NCBI RefSeq assembly: GCF_019097595.1
Contig: NC_080712.1
Coordinates: 21,138,646-21,202,645, forward strand
DNA: 64,000 nucleotides
Direction of reading: 5' to 3'
From: Hemibagrus wyckioides
Taxonomy: Eukaryota; Chordata; Actinopteri; Siluriformes; Bagridae
This document shows positions 24,121-36,949 of this stretch, piece by piece. Numbering within the stretch: position 1 is the first letter of the stretch; each line of letters begins with the position of its first letter. The notes beneath the pieces are model-generated. The model was not told the DNA's origin. It ran no database searches and saw only the letters and a list, made by a program, of their open reading frames with translations. Position numbers and translations under genes: made by a program.

Positions 24121-27100
24121 ACACCGTGTTCTCTGTTCTGCTTGTTAATGTGACTCCCAACTCTTACCCTGCAAATGCTATGCAGTCCACATGAGGCCAT
24201 CTGATGTATATTAGATAAAATATCCTCAGTAGACTAGAGAATGAGATAATGCCTTATCAGAAAGCCTTGAATGTAATCCTGTTTTTAATAACCACTGGGA
24301 CATATCCAAAAGTGAATCATTAGCCTAGGTCAAATTGATCTGACCACCCAAACTCAAGGCTAAGTCTGAATTTGTGTATTGGAGCCAGACAAAGAATACA
24401 CCAAGGTCTTGGAGGTCTTTTCATAGTCATATTGGAGAACAGTAGCTGTCCCTCCCACAACACAACATCCCTCTTGTAAAAATCTGAAACTCACTGAAAT
24501 GCACATACAGGGCTTACCACTAAAACAATACCTAACTATTTTAAAAAGTTTTCTTTTATAAGTTGTCTATATGTAGACTGCTCTCAATAAACTAAGGTAT
24601 ATGTTTGTGTGGGATAATACACATGCATATGGAAGTAAGGACAGTAAACAAGTGCATATTCTGTACTACAATTCATATGTTTTCTCTAATCTGACTGTTC
24701 AAATGATATGAGAATAGACGATATCAGAAACACAGTCTTGCTCTTTCACTTCACGCATTATTAAAGTCAATACTACAATCATCCTTTTTACTTTGTGATG
24801 AAGTTCATGAACATGATGATCATCATCATTATTACTGAGGTGAAAATGGACCAGTATTCTCACCTAAACCTATTCAACAGACATCAAACCATCTTTTCTC
24901 AGCTCCATTAATGTGTGTACTAAGCAGCCCTAGTGAACATGAATGGGCCATCTCATTGCAGAGGCTCGTTCTTTTTGCTCTTGCACAGACTGTCAGGGTC
25001 ATTGAGGCGAAACAATAATGAGTCATTGGCCCTTTTCTATCGCCATTACTGTTGAGAGTGGTTTGGCCAGATGACCTGGTAAACCACGTCTGGCTCCAAT
25101 ACACACCTGATCTCAGTCTAGCAAAGAAAGCTACATGAGCTGAGGGTTTTTAAAGAGATAATTAGAGTATGAAAGTGATGTATAAGAGAACATTTTCAGA
25201 TATACCAGTGAAATAAAAAGCTACATGTGAGCCAAAATAGGCAATTATTGATAAAGCATATTAGGCACAGTATATATTCCTTTTCCTTGAAAGCCTGCTT
25301 AATACGAAATGTGTGCCTGGAAGTTTTCAGTTTGCAGTTAGAAGTGCAATTTTATTTACTTATTTGATCGTGACAAACTTTTGTTGTTTTGTTCCACAAA
25401 ATGCTCTTACTGTTTAAAATTGAAACAAAGCTGCAATAAAATGCATTGTGTGCTTTATAACTATATATGTAACTGCTTATCCATATCCAAAAGCATATGG
25501 ATGTGTGTATATGTATTCCAAAATATCTAGATGGTACTTGCCATGATATTAAAAATATGGCAAATTTAAAAATCATACAAGTTATCATTAATGTAATAAC
25601 ATCTGAGAATAATAATAAATAATAAATAAATTAATTGTAAAAAAAAAAATGCAGAAAAATTTTAGGAAGCTAATAACTGTAATTATCTCAAAAAGCATTT
25701 GGAAGAAGCACAAAAAGCAGTATTTAAGTGTATAAGAGGGCAATTTAACATAAATGTCAGCCTTAACATAGATAAATATGTGAGCAATGGATCAAAATTT
25801 AATTTAACTGTAATTAGCTTCTCATGTCAAATTATATAGAAAATTGTACATAATTTTTATATAAAATTTTTATATAAAATATACAGAGCACTGGTTCAGA
25901 CATGTCACATCTGTAGCAGAAAAATGTTGCATATATAGTGGCATTTCTTCTTAGTAATGCATTGCCAAAACAAGAAAAAAATTCAAATTTGTACTTTTTT
26001 TAAGACACAAAATTTGAAGTCTCCCAAAAAAGTTTGACTATTTGATGTCACATCCATAATGCTGATAAATTGCTATGTAACATAAATCAGTGTATAAGGT
26101 GTAAAGATTTGTTTACATTGGGGCTAAATAAGAGTATATGCAAAATTTAAATTTAATGACTAAAAGATTTTTCCATGCTGTGTAACATTTTATTAATGAG
26201 TATGAATACAGATGTCACATCTATAGTGCTGGAATTGCCCAAGACTTATTGACTATAGACTAGATGTAAACTAACCCAGTTTATATGATCTACAAGATCA
26301 ACAGCATTTTTTCCTCTTTTATCATTAGTCTATGTTGTGTGAAAGCCTTTTGCAGACAAATGCAAGACATGCTTATATTTTATATTTCTCACGCATAAGA
26401 TTACAAAAGCATATGTTTTGGAGATTAAAACTGACACTGCAAACACACCCTAAAGTATCTTTTGAATGTTGAAATATGATTTTGGAGACTGCATGGACTG
26501 ATGGTAGAGACCCAAAAATGCATGTTTTTTGCTAGTTATGGTGAAACTGAGCAGTGAAAATCAAGTATAAAAGAACTGAGAGTGTATTCAGGCTGTCTGA
26601 CGCTGCTAGACCACACCTTGTCCTTCTTGATGGACTAACTGTGGAATACTAGTCGGAGTTTCTCCTGCAGCACTAAGCATCATTCATGCATTCTGAAGAC
26701 TGCAGGGTCTAAAACCTCGCTCCATTCTCACACTCATTCTGTAGGTGTGACTAATGCTTCATTACCCCACAGGCCCATTGTTCTGTGACCTGCGTAGGTA
26801 GAACAATACAGCATAGTGGAACTTACATACTATGGCATCTAATAAGCTTCATTCATTTCCCATTTTGGGTAAGTAATGAATTTAAGATGTTAAATATCAG
26901 AATTAAAAACAGCAAGCAGTTGGGCTTAAACATCCTGAAATTAAAAATTATAAAATTCTAATTGTATTAACTAAGACATGCACTCTTATACATTATAATA
27001 TAATGAGAATTATCCAGTGAGACAGTATCTGCATTCTAAAAAAAAAATATGTAGAATAATGTATGTAATGAATTTATTGCACCAACCACAAATACAGAAC

Positions 27101-28284
27101 ATTCTCAGCTTTGTGTTACAACAGTGCCTGACACTTTCACTGAGAGTATAACAGTGTGCTAGGACAGTGTGAGAAAGTGAAACAATGCACATAGAGCGTG
27201 ATGTTTGGTGAAATCTCATAAAACCCATCAAGCAATATGTAATGTATGGCCCTATTCCTCAAGTGCCACTATGCAGGTGGTCCAAAGGCAGAGGGGGGCT
27301 TTATATGGGGGTGTTTTAGAGGCCTAGAGGTACTATAAGGGGTATTTGAGAAAGTTATGCATGGAGACACCCTTTAATGGAGGTGAGAAGTGGTGGGTTG
27401 GACTTTGACACTTCATCAGTGTTTACACTTCCTGTAAGTTTACAGGCACCCGAGAGAAAGAAAGGAGAGAGAACGCGGAATATGTGGCACTGAAGACTAC
27501 AGCAATCTATTATTTAACTTGAAATTTCCCTTTAGAAAAAAAAAACATTTTAAGCAATATGTTAAATGTAATGCCTTTTACTTTTTACACAGTTGGTGGT
27601 TTGACCATTTATATGGTCAAGATCATTAATCATTAACATTTCTGACAATCTACATTTTTAAGTTTGTTTGGTGTCAAAATCTTTTTTTTCTCATATTTTG
27701 GGTCAAATATATAACAATATTATTTAGAGAATTCAATTATTAATTGCATTCTCCTGTTCTATTCCTATTTCTGTTAAATTCTCCTGATACTATAAAACAC
27801 TAAGTCTGATTTTGGATGACTTGCTATACATTAAAGTAATAGTGTTGTTATTTTAGGCCATTTTATTCTGTATAAAAAATATTAGAATTGTGCTGTGTTT
27901 TATGGGGTCTTCCTCTGAAATTCTACATCAAAGGCCTGCATCCATGGAGATGTCCCATATAAACACACAAGGTCCTTGAAGGAATGTGTTCACCCGTTCT
28001 TAAACAGAGTATGGCTTGTGGTCATTAGGTTGCACTATTTCAGACCTTACTGGTTGGGGATTTTCTTTACCTCTTATCATTCATTAACTTTTAACACATT
28101 AGTGACATTTTAAAGGATAATTTATACCATTTAAAGTGAACATCCTTTCCATTTTCTTATCAAATAAGTCCCTTTCACTTTCAGTACTTGCTTCATGTAC
28201 CACGTGTGACGAAATTTGTTATTGTTATTAAATTAATTTATCGCAATCATTATTTCAGGATACTTGTATTGGTGGCACAGATGG
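24121..28284. other. Intergenic, mostly unique sequence
   Basis: No coding exon recognised. 24840-25110, 26580-26830 and 27240-27500 are non-repetitive blocks of balanced composition within AT-rich DNA and could be conserved elements. Confidence 0.35.
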
Positions 28285-28720
28285 TTGCATTAGTGCCTCA
28301 CAGCTCCAGAGCCAGAGACAGCCATGCAAGCCCAAGCCAAGATGCTACCTCCACTGTGCTTGACCAATGAGGTTGTATGTTTTGGATCAATACTTACAAT
28401 ACTTACTGCAGTGGAGTGGTCTGCATATTGTGGTATGGCCTTTATGTTTCTGCTCTCAAAATAGGGAGTTGTGAAACCTTCATCCCTGCCTTATGGATGT
28501 TGTTGGTGATACCACTGAGTGTTGTTTTTTGGGTTTCGGTCTCACAGTGATTCTTTTATCATTTGTTGTGTTTTCCATGGCTTCTGCAGTAGTTTTTATT
28601 GATTTTGCCTCTTTTCTCAGATTCAAAATGGTTTGCATTTCTCTCCAAATGCAATTTTTCCTGAGGATGCTGTTCTATGAATGTCATTCAGAGCTATTAA
28701 CTGTTTAAACAGGTAATCTA
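28285..28720 (-). mobile_element. Mariner/Tc1 relic, family A
   Basis: Antisense phrases such as gccatgcaagcccaagccaa, gttgttggtgataccactga and tttgcctcttttctcagatt match a widespread fish mariner-like family. No intact frame. A second copy of the family is at 42430-42970. Confidence 0.65.
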
Positions 28721-30011
28721 TCAGGGCAAATATGGGCAACAAGGAAAGCCTGTAAGTCAACTGTTTTAATATTTTGATCAATTAAAACACTTGTGGGTTT
28801 ACACATCAGGTATAAATGAAAGATGAATTCTGACCTGATTTACCTTTTTATCTCGACCTCAAGTTCTTCAGTGTATAGCAAAAAAAAAAAAAAAAATTCA
28901 AACACTAATGATGAATGAACAAGGTTAAAATCAGTATTTAGACCAATAAACCCCTGTCCTGAGCATTACTTTTGAAATCTGACTTGCTTAGATTGCTTTT
29001 CGGTCTTGGTTCACTCTGTTCAGCATATAAATGGGAATCACACAGCTACTTTAATCATTATATACTCAACCACTGTCACCTGAGACAAACTGAGCCAATC
29101 ACTGAAAGGATGATGTTTTTCCAGTATGCAACGGTTTGAACTCTTAATACCCACATTCCACATGCTTACATTTCACAAACATGGACATCAGAAATAGGAT
29201 ACTGTAAATGTATATATAAGTGTACCCTAATCAGAAAACAACATAAAGGGATCAGCAAATAGACTTTGACTCAACTAGCTAATAGCCTAAGAGTTTTTAA
29301 ACAGCAAATTAATAAGAAGAAATTATATAAAACACATCAAGGTCCAGCTACAGGTGTCCAAAATGCAAATACTCCAGGTGAGTCAATGGTGCAACACCCA
29401 ACACCCACTCAAGACAGGGATCCTGCATGCAGATCTGTTACGCAAGTGATGTTAGGTTTTCAGATCTACTGCACCATCTGCTGGGCAAATATCAGCATCT
29501 GAATCATGACACACAAATCATGAATATCTCTTGCTGCTACTTAAACAAGTCCTTTACTAAATCATAACCATAGGTAATCAAAAAGTTTCTCAGCTAGCTG
29601 TGTCTCATAAAAATATGTTTTTTTATTGTCTTACTGTGTATTAATTATGAGCAGGGTTCCGGTAATAGCTGGTTTAGCCTCTGTTTAAACTGTTCCATGA
29701 TGTGAGAATTGAAGAAATGTCTTGAAGAATTTTAATGAAAGTAAGCAAACTAGGCAGAGACATCCAAAACCAACTGTAAAAGACAAAGAAGATAATTAGG
29801 AATTGTTTTGCACAGGATATGGTAATAAGACATTGTTTACAAAAACAAAGCAGAGGATTATGAAACACTAAACTAACACTAACCAGAAAGTTACATGGAG
29901 CAAAAGGTGCACATATTGAGATTTTTCATGTTGTCATGGTATAGGAGTGTTAAAACAATGATATAAGCCTTCTCAATTTTTTTTTTTACAATCAGTGTTC
30001 CCAAATTCTCT
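28721..30011. other. Intergenic, nothing recognised
   Basis: AT-rich, with a poly-A run at 28880 and no convincing ORF or repeat family. Confidence 0.45.
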
Positions 30012-30331
30012 TTGGGAGTGACACGGTTGGACAGGATTAGGAGTACATCGAGGGACAGCTCATGTTGGACGTTTGGGGGACAGAGTTAGGGAGGCCAGAT
30101 TAAGATGGTTTGGACATGTTCAGAGGAGGGCGAGTGAGTATATTGGTTGGAGAATGTTGGACATGGAGCTGCCAGGCAGGAGGCAAAGAGGAAGGCCAAA
30201 GAGGAGGTATGGATGTAATAAATGAGGATATGAAGCTAGTGGGTGCAAGTGTTGAGGATGCAGAAGATAGGGATAGGTGGAGAAAAACGATTTCACTGTG
30301 GCGACCCCTGAAGGGAAAAGCCGAAAGAAGA
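30012..30331 (+). mobile_element. 3' end of a non-LTR retrotransposon (RTE/L1-like LINE)
   Basis: Encodes, with frame breaks, ARLRWFGHVQRRASEY, then MLDMELPGRRQRGRPKRR, the conserved C-terminal end of fish LINE ORF2 proteins. It ends in the usual tail 'gtggcgacccctgaagggaa' and an agaagaag repeat. Truncated at its 5' side. Confidence 0.8.
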
Positions 30332-31121
30332 AGTGTTCCTAACCCCACTTTCAGGTCCATGAATGTAGAGGATCTGGTCAAAATTGGTGAAATGATCGTT
30401 TGTCATAAAGTCATAAAGTCTTTTCTAAAATTTTGTAAAATGATCTTTTGACAATCTTTCCTGTCAGTCAAAAGATCTTTAATTATTTTATATTAATATT
30501 TGATAAAAATTAATATTTGATTAATATTTGATTTCATATAATTAGAATTTTATTAAAAAATTATTTGAAATACACTAATATCTGAAAATTATAATAAAAA
30601 ATTGATAAAAGTTAAAAGTTGATTGTTAAAAGTAGGAATATGGTAGAAAACTAGGAATATGGTAGAAAGTTTGTTACTGAACCAATCTAGATCATATCTA
30701 ATCAGAAAATACAATAATGGTAAATTTCCTCATGTACCACTAAACAGTCAATTAACACAAAGTATTAAAACAACCTCTACTCTACATTTTTTATTGTTAT
30801 GTCTTTTATCTTCTGCTATTTTATGCTCACATTGTTCACTTATCACTCACGTTGATTTGCTAGTTATATCATTACAGCTAGCAAGATTAGAAATGAAAAT
30901 AAGCAAGATCATTTTAAAAAACTGCAAAAAACAGACTGCTAGTGGTCTGAGAGAGCTGTTTATAGCAAAAGATTACATGACTTTGCTACAGAACTATCAA
31001 GACAAGAAAGCATGTGTGCATTTATAAGGCTTATATATATCTTTAATAACAAAGATAAAATTTATTGTAAGGTAAAATTTTTAAATTTGTGGATAAAAAA
31101 TAAAATGGAAGCACATAACAT
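30332..31121. other. AT-rich spacer
   Basis: Contains tandem-like ttgattaatatttga phrases (30490-30610). A 122-codon open frame at 30659 shows no family features and is probably chance. Confidence 0.45.
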
Positions 31122-31868
31122 GGTACACTATATTTCCAAATGTTTTGGGACACCCCTCCAAATCACTGAATTCAGGTGTGGTTTTTCAGGGGTTGGGCTT
31201 GGCCCCTTAGTTCCAGTGAAAAAAATTCTTACTTTTTCAGCATACCAAGACATTTTGGACATTTGCATTGTGGCAATAGTTTTGGGGATGGCCCCTTCCT
31301 GTTCCAACATGACTGTGCACCAGTGCACAAAGCAAGGTTCAAAAAGACATGGATGACCTTTGGGATGAATTAGAGCAGAGACTGTAAACTATTCCAAAAC
31401 TGTGACGTCTGCCTTTACATGCACATGAATTTAATATGGAGTTGGCCCGCCCTTTGCAGCTCTAACAGCTTCAACTCTTCTGGGAAGGCTTTCCACAAGG
31501 TTTAGGAGTGTGTATGGAAATTTTTTGACCATTCCACTAGGAGCGCATTTGTGAGGTCAAGCACTGATGTTGGACGAGAAGGTCTGGCTCGCAGTCTCTG
31601 CTATAATTCATCCCAAAGGTGTTCTGTCAGGTTGAGGTCAGGACTCTGTGAAGTTCCTCCACACCAAACTCACTCATCCATGTCTTTATGGACCTTGCTT
31701 TGTGAACTGGTGTGCAGTCATGCAGGAACAGGAAGGGGTCATCCCCATCCCTTTGGTATACTCTTAAGCATTAAAAGTTCCTTTCACTGGAACCCAGCCT
31801 CTCAAAATCAACACCTGAATTCAATTATTTGGTGGAGTGTCCCAAAACCTTTGGCAATATAGAATATG
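31122..31868. mobile_element. Palindromic Tc1/mariner derivative with both terminal repeats
   Basis: Left end tacactatatttccaaatg and right end gcaatatagaata, each next to ttttgggacac or its complement, are the inverted ends. Inside, 31190-31380 is sense (GVGLGPLVPVK, then FLFQHDCAPVHKAR) and 31386-31740 antisense. The internal inversion joint has the same layout as the element at 15866: gagactg, a short spacer, then a degraded ccaaaactg-gac-tctgcctttac. Confidence 0.85.
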
Positions 31869-32499
31869 AGTCCCATGAATTGACACGGTAATGGATCGGG
31901 ATTAATAATTGTTCTGCATCGGCCACTAGAGGGCCTCAGAGACATTTTCACTTCACTTTTGACTTCCTGTTCCAACCTCCATCCACATACACAGACTTTG
32001 AACAGCACTGAAACTTTTATCTATTAGCTTATGAGAATCACCCTTCACTAAACCTTAATAAAGAACCAAAGGTGAGTTTCCATAGAAAGCAATTGTGACA
32101 AATTAATAAGTTCCCCCCAAAATGTAGGATTTTTCTATTTGACATACTATTTTGTTTGGTTTGTAGCAATGCAGCCATTTTTTCATTCCCAAGCATGGGC
32201 TGAAGCCTTTAACGTCACAAAATATTCATTATTATGTTGGTGTTCTGCTTTGTACATACATTCTTCAGTGTATCTAGTTGTGTAGGAGTTTAAAATGAGA
32301 ACCATTTGCTTCCTAATTTCTATACCATTGTCTCCTTATTATGAAAATGACTCAAAATAAGAAGGGAAACTTTCAGAGCACTCCATTCCAAGAACAGTTG
32401 ACTAACAGAAATTTATTCCCTTAAACCCCTCAAACTCTGCAACTGAGTACAAGAGAAATTTTGGTTTGCCACAACTTAAATAGAAAAATGACAGTCTAA

Positions 32500-32745
32500 T
32501 TCAATTCAGTTTATTTGTATAGCCCTTTTAACAATGGACATTGTCTCAAAGCAGCTTTACAGAAGTTGAGAAACATAGAAAAAATGATAATGTTTAAAGT
32601 TAAGTTACTTTTTTCCCTAACATTTATAACTATTGAGCAAGCCTGAGGTGACGGTGACAAGGAAAAACTCCCTGAGATGAATTGAGAAAAAAACCTTGAG
32701 AGGAACCAGGCTCAGCAGGGAACCCATCTGCACTGGACAGTAAAT
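32500..32745. repeat. Dispersed fish repeat
   Basis: Contains tcagtttatttgtatagccc, caaagcagctttacagaagt, caaggaaaaactccctgaga and gagaggaaccaggctcagca. No coding capacity; class unknown to me. Confidence 0.75.
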
Positions 32746-33162
32746 AAGGTAACTGTTGAACAGCAGTCAGGTGCTCTTGAGAAACTAATAACTCAGTGTT
32801 TCTGAGTTCATTATAGACTTAGCACTAATTCCTTCCTGCTGAAAGCTGACTGATGCAACAGCAGTTCAGAGAGGGCGTGATAGTCTCCAAGTGGTTTTAT
32901 CCACTGCAGTCCCCTGGGTCACAGGCTGTCCATGAAGATCTACCTTCAGCAGCAGTGAGCACCACCAAGTGACCAGCAACCAAACAAACATTCGTCCTGT
33001 ATAGGGCAAAATGTAAAATCTAGTGGAAGCAATTTGCCTTATAATGACGCATTTTGGCTTATGGTAATATTGTTTTATGTCAAAAAACAAACAAAACAAA
33101 TTGTGCTCATGTGTTTCTAAACCTGAGGCTATCAAACACCCTCCAAAGCACTCTTTGTCATT

Positions 33163-33655
33163 ACATGACCAAAAGTATGTGGACCCATCACGAATAAGAG
33201 TACCTGTATCTAATATAACATCTAATCCCCCCCTTTGCTGCTGTAATAGTGTCTATTCTACTTAAATTTTTCAATGTGGCTGTAGGGAATTTGTACCCAT
33301 TCAGACACAAGAACATAAGTGAAGTCAGGTATTGATTTCGGGGTGATGGGGTGATGTGCAGTCTGCATTCTAGTTCATCTCAAAGGTGTCCAGTGAGGTT
33401 GAGGCCAGAGATCTATGAGTTCTTGAACATAAACTTGTATAACCCATGTCTTTAGAAACCTCAAGCAATATTTAAGATCACCAGTGCAGCACAGTGGCAT
33501 TGTCAAACTGGAACAGGTTTTGGCCCCATAGTCCTGCTGTAGGGAAATGATACTGCTATAGCAAACACAGACAGTTGCGTGCTCCTAACATTGTGGCAAC
33601 ATTTTGGGGAAGGGCTACATATGAGTGTAATAGTCAAGTGTCCACATGTTGGGCA
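33163..33655 (-). mobile_element. Tc1/mariner-type non-autonomous relic
   Basis: Left end catgaccaaaagtatgtgga and right end gtgtccacatgttgggca form imperfect terminal inverted repeats. The inside has the antisense phrases typical of the family (ttcatctcaaaggtgt, ggttgaggcca). Internally deleted. Confidence 0.7.
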
Positions 33656-33999
33656 AAAAAAAAAGTAATAAAAGTTGAACTGAATCAGTGAAAATTACAA
33701 ACTCTGAATGGTGTTAAGTGTGAAAAAGTACATAAGGTGACAATGTTGAAACTCTTGCATGAACACTATCATGAGCACAGACTCACTTCACACCGGACCG
33801 CTGAAGGCTAAAGAAAGACCAAATGATTTTTTTTTAATCTTCACATGTCCAGGTCCAATGAGCATGTGCTTGGCTGACAGGAGTGGAACCCAATGTGGTT
33901 ATGAAAGTACTATTGAATATCCTTCCTTTAAAGCTGTGTTGTTAGAGTTGAACTGAGGGCAAGAAGCCTTTATTACTGCCACACATACATTACAGCACA

Positions 34000-34260
34000 G
34001 GGAGCCTGTGCCTATCTCAGGCGTCATCGGGCATCAAGGCAGGATAAACCCTGGACGGAGTGCCAACCCATCGCAGGGCACACACACACACTCACTCACA
34101 CACTACGGGCAATTTAGAGACTCCAGTCAGCCTTGAAGCATGTCTTTGGACTGTGGGAGGAAACCGGAGCACCCGGAGGAAACCCACCAAGCACAGGGAG
34201 ACATGCAAACTCCACACACACACAGTGAGCGGGAGCGAGACTCAGCGAGACTTTTCTACT
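34000..34260 (-). mobile_element. tRNA-derived SINE, reverse orientation
   Basis: Contains the body signatures aaccctggacggagtgccaa, tgtctttggactgtgggagg and gagacatgcaaactccacac. On the minus strand the tRNA-like head would lie at the 34260 side but is degraded. Confidence 0.75.
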
Positions 34261-34994
34261 GCTTTTTTTGAGGCTACTGCGAACTTATTCAGCTGTCACT
34301 AGGGGGCTGCATCTTTCCATGCCCCTAAGCTGCAGAACAAGCTCTGCTGATTCATTAGGCAAACCTCGACCTACTTACATCACCTTCCACTGTGCCTACA
34401 CATAGATGAGTGTAAAACGAGTCGGTCTGCCGGATATGTCTTAAGCTTTTCTGACTAAGTGTGATTTCCTCACACATGTGCCAGATATTTGCCAGACACA
34501 CACTTTCATAATATCTGTGACACACCTGCACCTCAGTGAACTCAGCATGGAATCTTTAAAAGTGTAAATTTTTTCCTTTTCACTTTTAGTGTTAATCAAA
34601 TACTAAAAATACTATAACTTTATTTGTGGATAAAAACATGTGCCACAAATGAAATATATTTCAGTTCAGAAAAGCCTTTATTTTTCAGAAATAGTATAAA
34701 ACAGAAAATATCAAAATTGCACCATGTGAAGGGATTTCCATGCCTAAACACTTACAGATTTCTGCCATCACATCACATCATATATATACATAACCAGGCC
34801 AAAACATAATAATAAAAACAACAATGATAATAATAATAATAATAATAACAACAATATTTTTATTTATTTTTATTTATTTATTTATTTTTTATAAATTAGG
34901 ATCTAATTAGGCTCCAGGATACAATTAGACAAAAACAGACAATATCTTCAGTTTTTGTCTTTTCATATTCCAAACAATTAAAACGGAATATTCA

Positions 34995-35400
34995 ATTAAA
35001 TTCAATTCAATTTTATTTGTATAGTGCTTTAAACACTAGGCATTGTCTCAAAGCAGCTTTACAGAAAATAAAAAACATAGTACAAAAACATAGTACAGGA
35101 AGAAACATTGAGAGGAACCAGACTCTAAAGCAGGGGTGTCCAATCTTGTCCAGAAAGGGCCGGTGTGGGTGCAGGCTTTCATTCCAACTAAGTAGAAGCT
35201 ACACCTGATTCCAGCTGGCTAATCAACTTATCTTGATTTTCAGTGGACTCAGGTGTGGCTTCTGTTCAGTTGGAATGAAAACCTGCCCCACACCGGCCCT
35301 TTGCGGATAAGATTGGACACCCCTGCTCTAAAGGGAACCAATTCTCATTTGGGTGATACCGGAGGGTGTGTTTGTAAATTGTTATAAACACCGGAGAGTG
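34995..35400. repeat. Dispersed fish repeat interrupted by a MITE
   Basis: Opens ttcaattcaattttatttgt, then agcagctttacagaaaat and gagaggaaccagactc. It resumes after the MITE with ggaaccaattctcatttggg. Same family as 32500-32745. Confidence 0.75.
35131..35325. mobile_element. hAT-type MITE with exact 8-bp target duplication
   Basis: 195-bp element starting caggggtgtccaatcttgtc and ending gattggacacccctg. Long inverted repeats extend into the ggaatgaaa/ggctttcattcc region. The 8-bp duplication ctctaaag lies at 35123-35130 and 35326-35333. It is inserted in another dispersed repeat (34995-35400), so it is the younger of the two. Confidence 0.9.
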
Positions 35401-35479
35401 TGATTATGAACAATGTCCTTTCTACAGTCGTATACAGTCAGTTGGAGTTGTGTGATGCAGATACAGCATATGTAGAATG

Positions 35480-36810
35480 TTGTTGTGTGCAGGGGCGTAA
35501 TTTCCACTGGGGACAGGGGAATGTCACAACTCCCGTTTGTGTCCCCCCACTTTCAAATTCGTTTTTGTTATCATTTTAACCGTACACCGTCATCGCCACG
35601 AAGTAGCAGGACCGAGCAGGACACAGAGAGTCTGCCTGTGTTGATGAGGTGGACCTACTTCAGAACAGAGAGGGTGAGACAGGGAGAAGCAGTAGCAACA
35701 CAATGTTACAGGTAGGTTATGTGCTGTATGAAGAGCCAGGTGGTTTTGATTTCTTGGTGATAAATGGGAAGAAGTGTACAGGATCAGTAGTGAATACAGT
35801 TTGAATATTATCAAATTAAATGCCCTTCTTGTATGAGCCAAAGTGTGTGTTTGGATGTTCAGAATATTTTAACATGGTCACATCATCACATGGGTGTGGT
35901 TTCATATTATTTACCTGCTCACTTGTGTGGTGAGAGAGAAAACCTTGATAGTTTTTTGTTGACCATTTCCATATAATTTCAGTTGTGATGAACTTTTGTT
36001 TATTTTTATTTGTGTCATGCTTTCATATCAGAGGACAGATGACAGAGGACAGGTGAAGAGGCTTTAAGACAGGGAGGGTGAGACAGGGAGAAGCAGCTCA
36101 GAGTTGCAGGTATGTGCTCTGTAAAGAGTCATGTAATTTATTTGAATTATGTCTCCTCTCAGAAACAGGCTAGCACATTTTCATATTTCATAGGAGAGAT
36201 CTGAGGGGACAGGCGCAAGCGAAGAATTGCAGGCAGACAAGCAGGAAGCTGCACCCAACCATGATAACCCAAAGCTCATTGCAGTGCAACAGCTCACCAA
36301 CAAAACGCTATACAGTAGTGTGGTACCGTGAATTTCCTTGGCTCCACTACAGTCCAGGAGTCAATGGAATCCTATGTTTTTTTCTGTGCTCAAGCTTTTT
36401 TCTATTCTAAACCCCTGGTTTGGTGGATGTGTCTCTGATAAACGTCCTGTGCATCAAGTGACTTATTTTACATTTTCAGGTACAGCGGTTAATTTGAAAT
36501 AAAAGTTTGTTTAACAGAGGAAATTGAGTCTCACATTATTTAAATTTTATTCACACACAAAACATTAATGGTGAACATTTTTCACATTTTTTATAAAATG
36601 ATTCTCCCAAGTCTTGGTGATCGGCCCCTATTAAACAATAAAAGAAAGTAAGACATCTTTTTTTATATACATATTTTAGTAGCCTGCTATTCTTTTTGGC
36701 AGAAGTTATCATTATAATCAACTTAATTATTTCCTGGATTTTGTATCACCATAGTCCCCCATTTTGTGCCCCCCCCACTTCTCAAATCAAAGTTATACCC
36801 CCATGTGTTT
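35480..36810. repeat. Probable degraded transposon-like repeat
   Basis: The left side carries gcaggggcgtaatttccact and gtgtccccccactttcaaat; the right side (36760-36810) has a related cccccccacttctcaaat. Between them are two partial repeats of 'gtgagacagggagaagcag' (35671 and 36079). Class uncertain; could be two fragments. Confidence 0.35.
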
Positions 36811-36949
36811 TCTACCTCTGTCCCAGGTCATAGCCCCTACAAAGGGCGACTGTGGAAGAATGCATTCAATGGATGTTTCTTTGGGAAAGGCTGGATATAT
36901 ACAAGAGAATGTCAGCTTTGGGGTTCTTCAACCCTGGCCTATGCAAGAA

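Noticed and set aside
30659..31027. 122-codon open frame
   Set aside because: Low-complexity, AT-driven, no domain; adjoining DNA is a spacer between LINE and Tc1 remnants.
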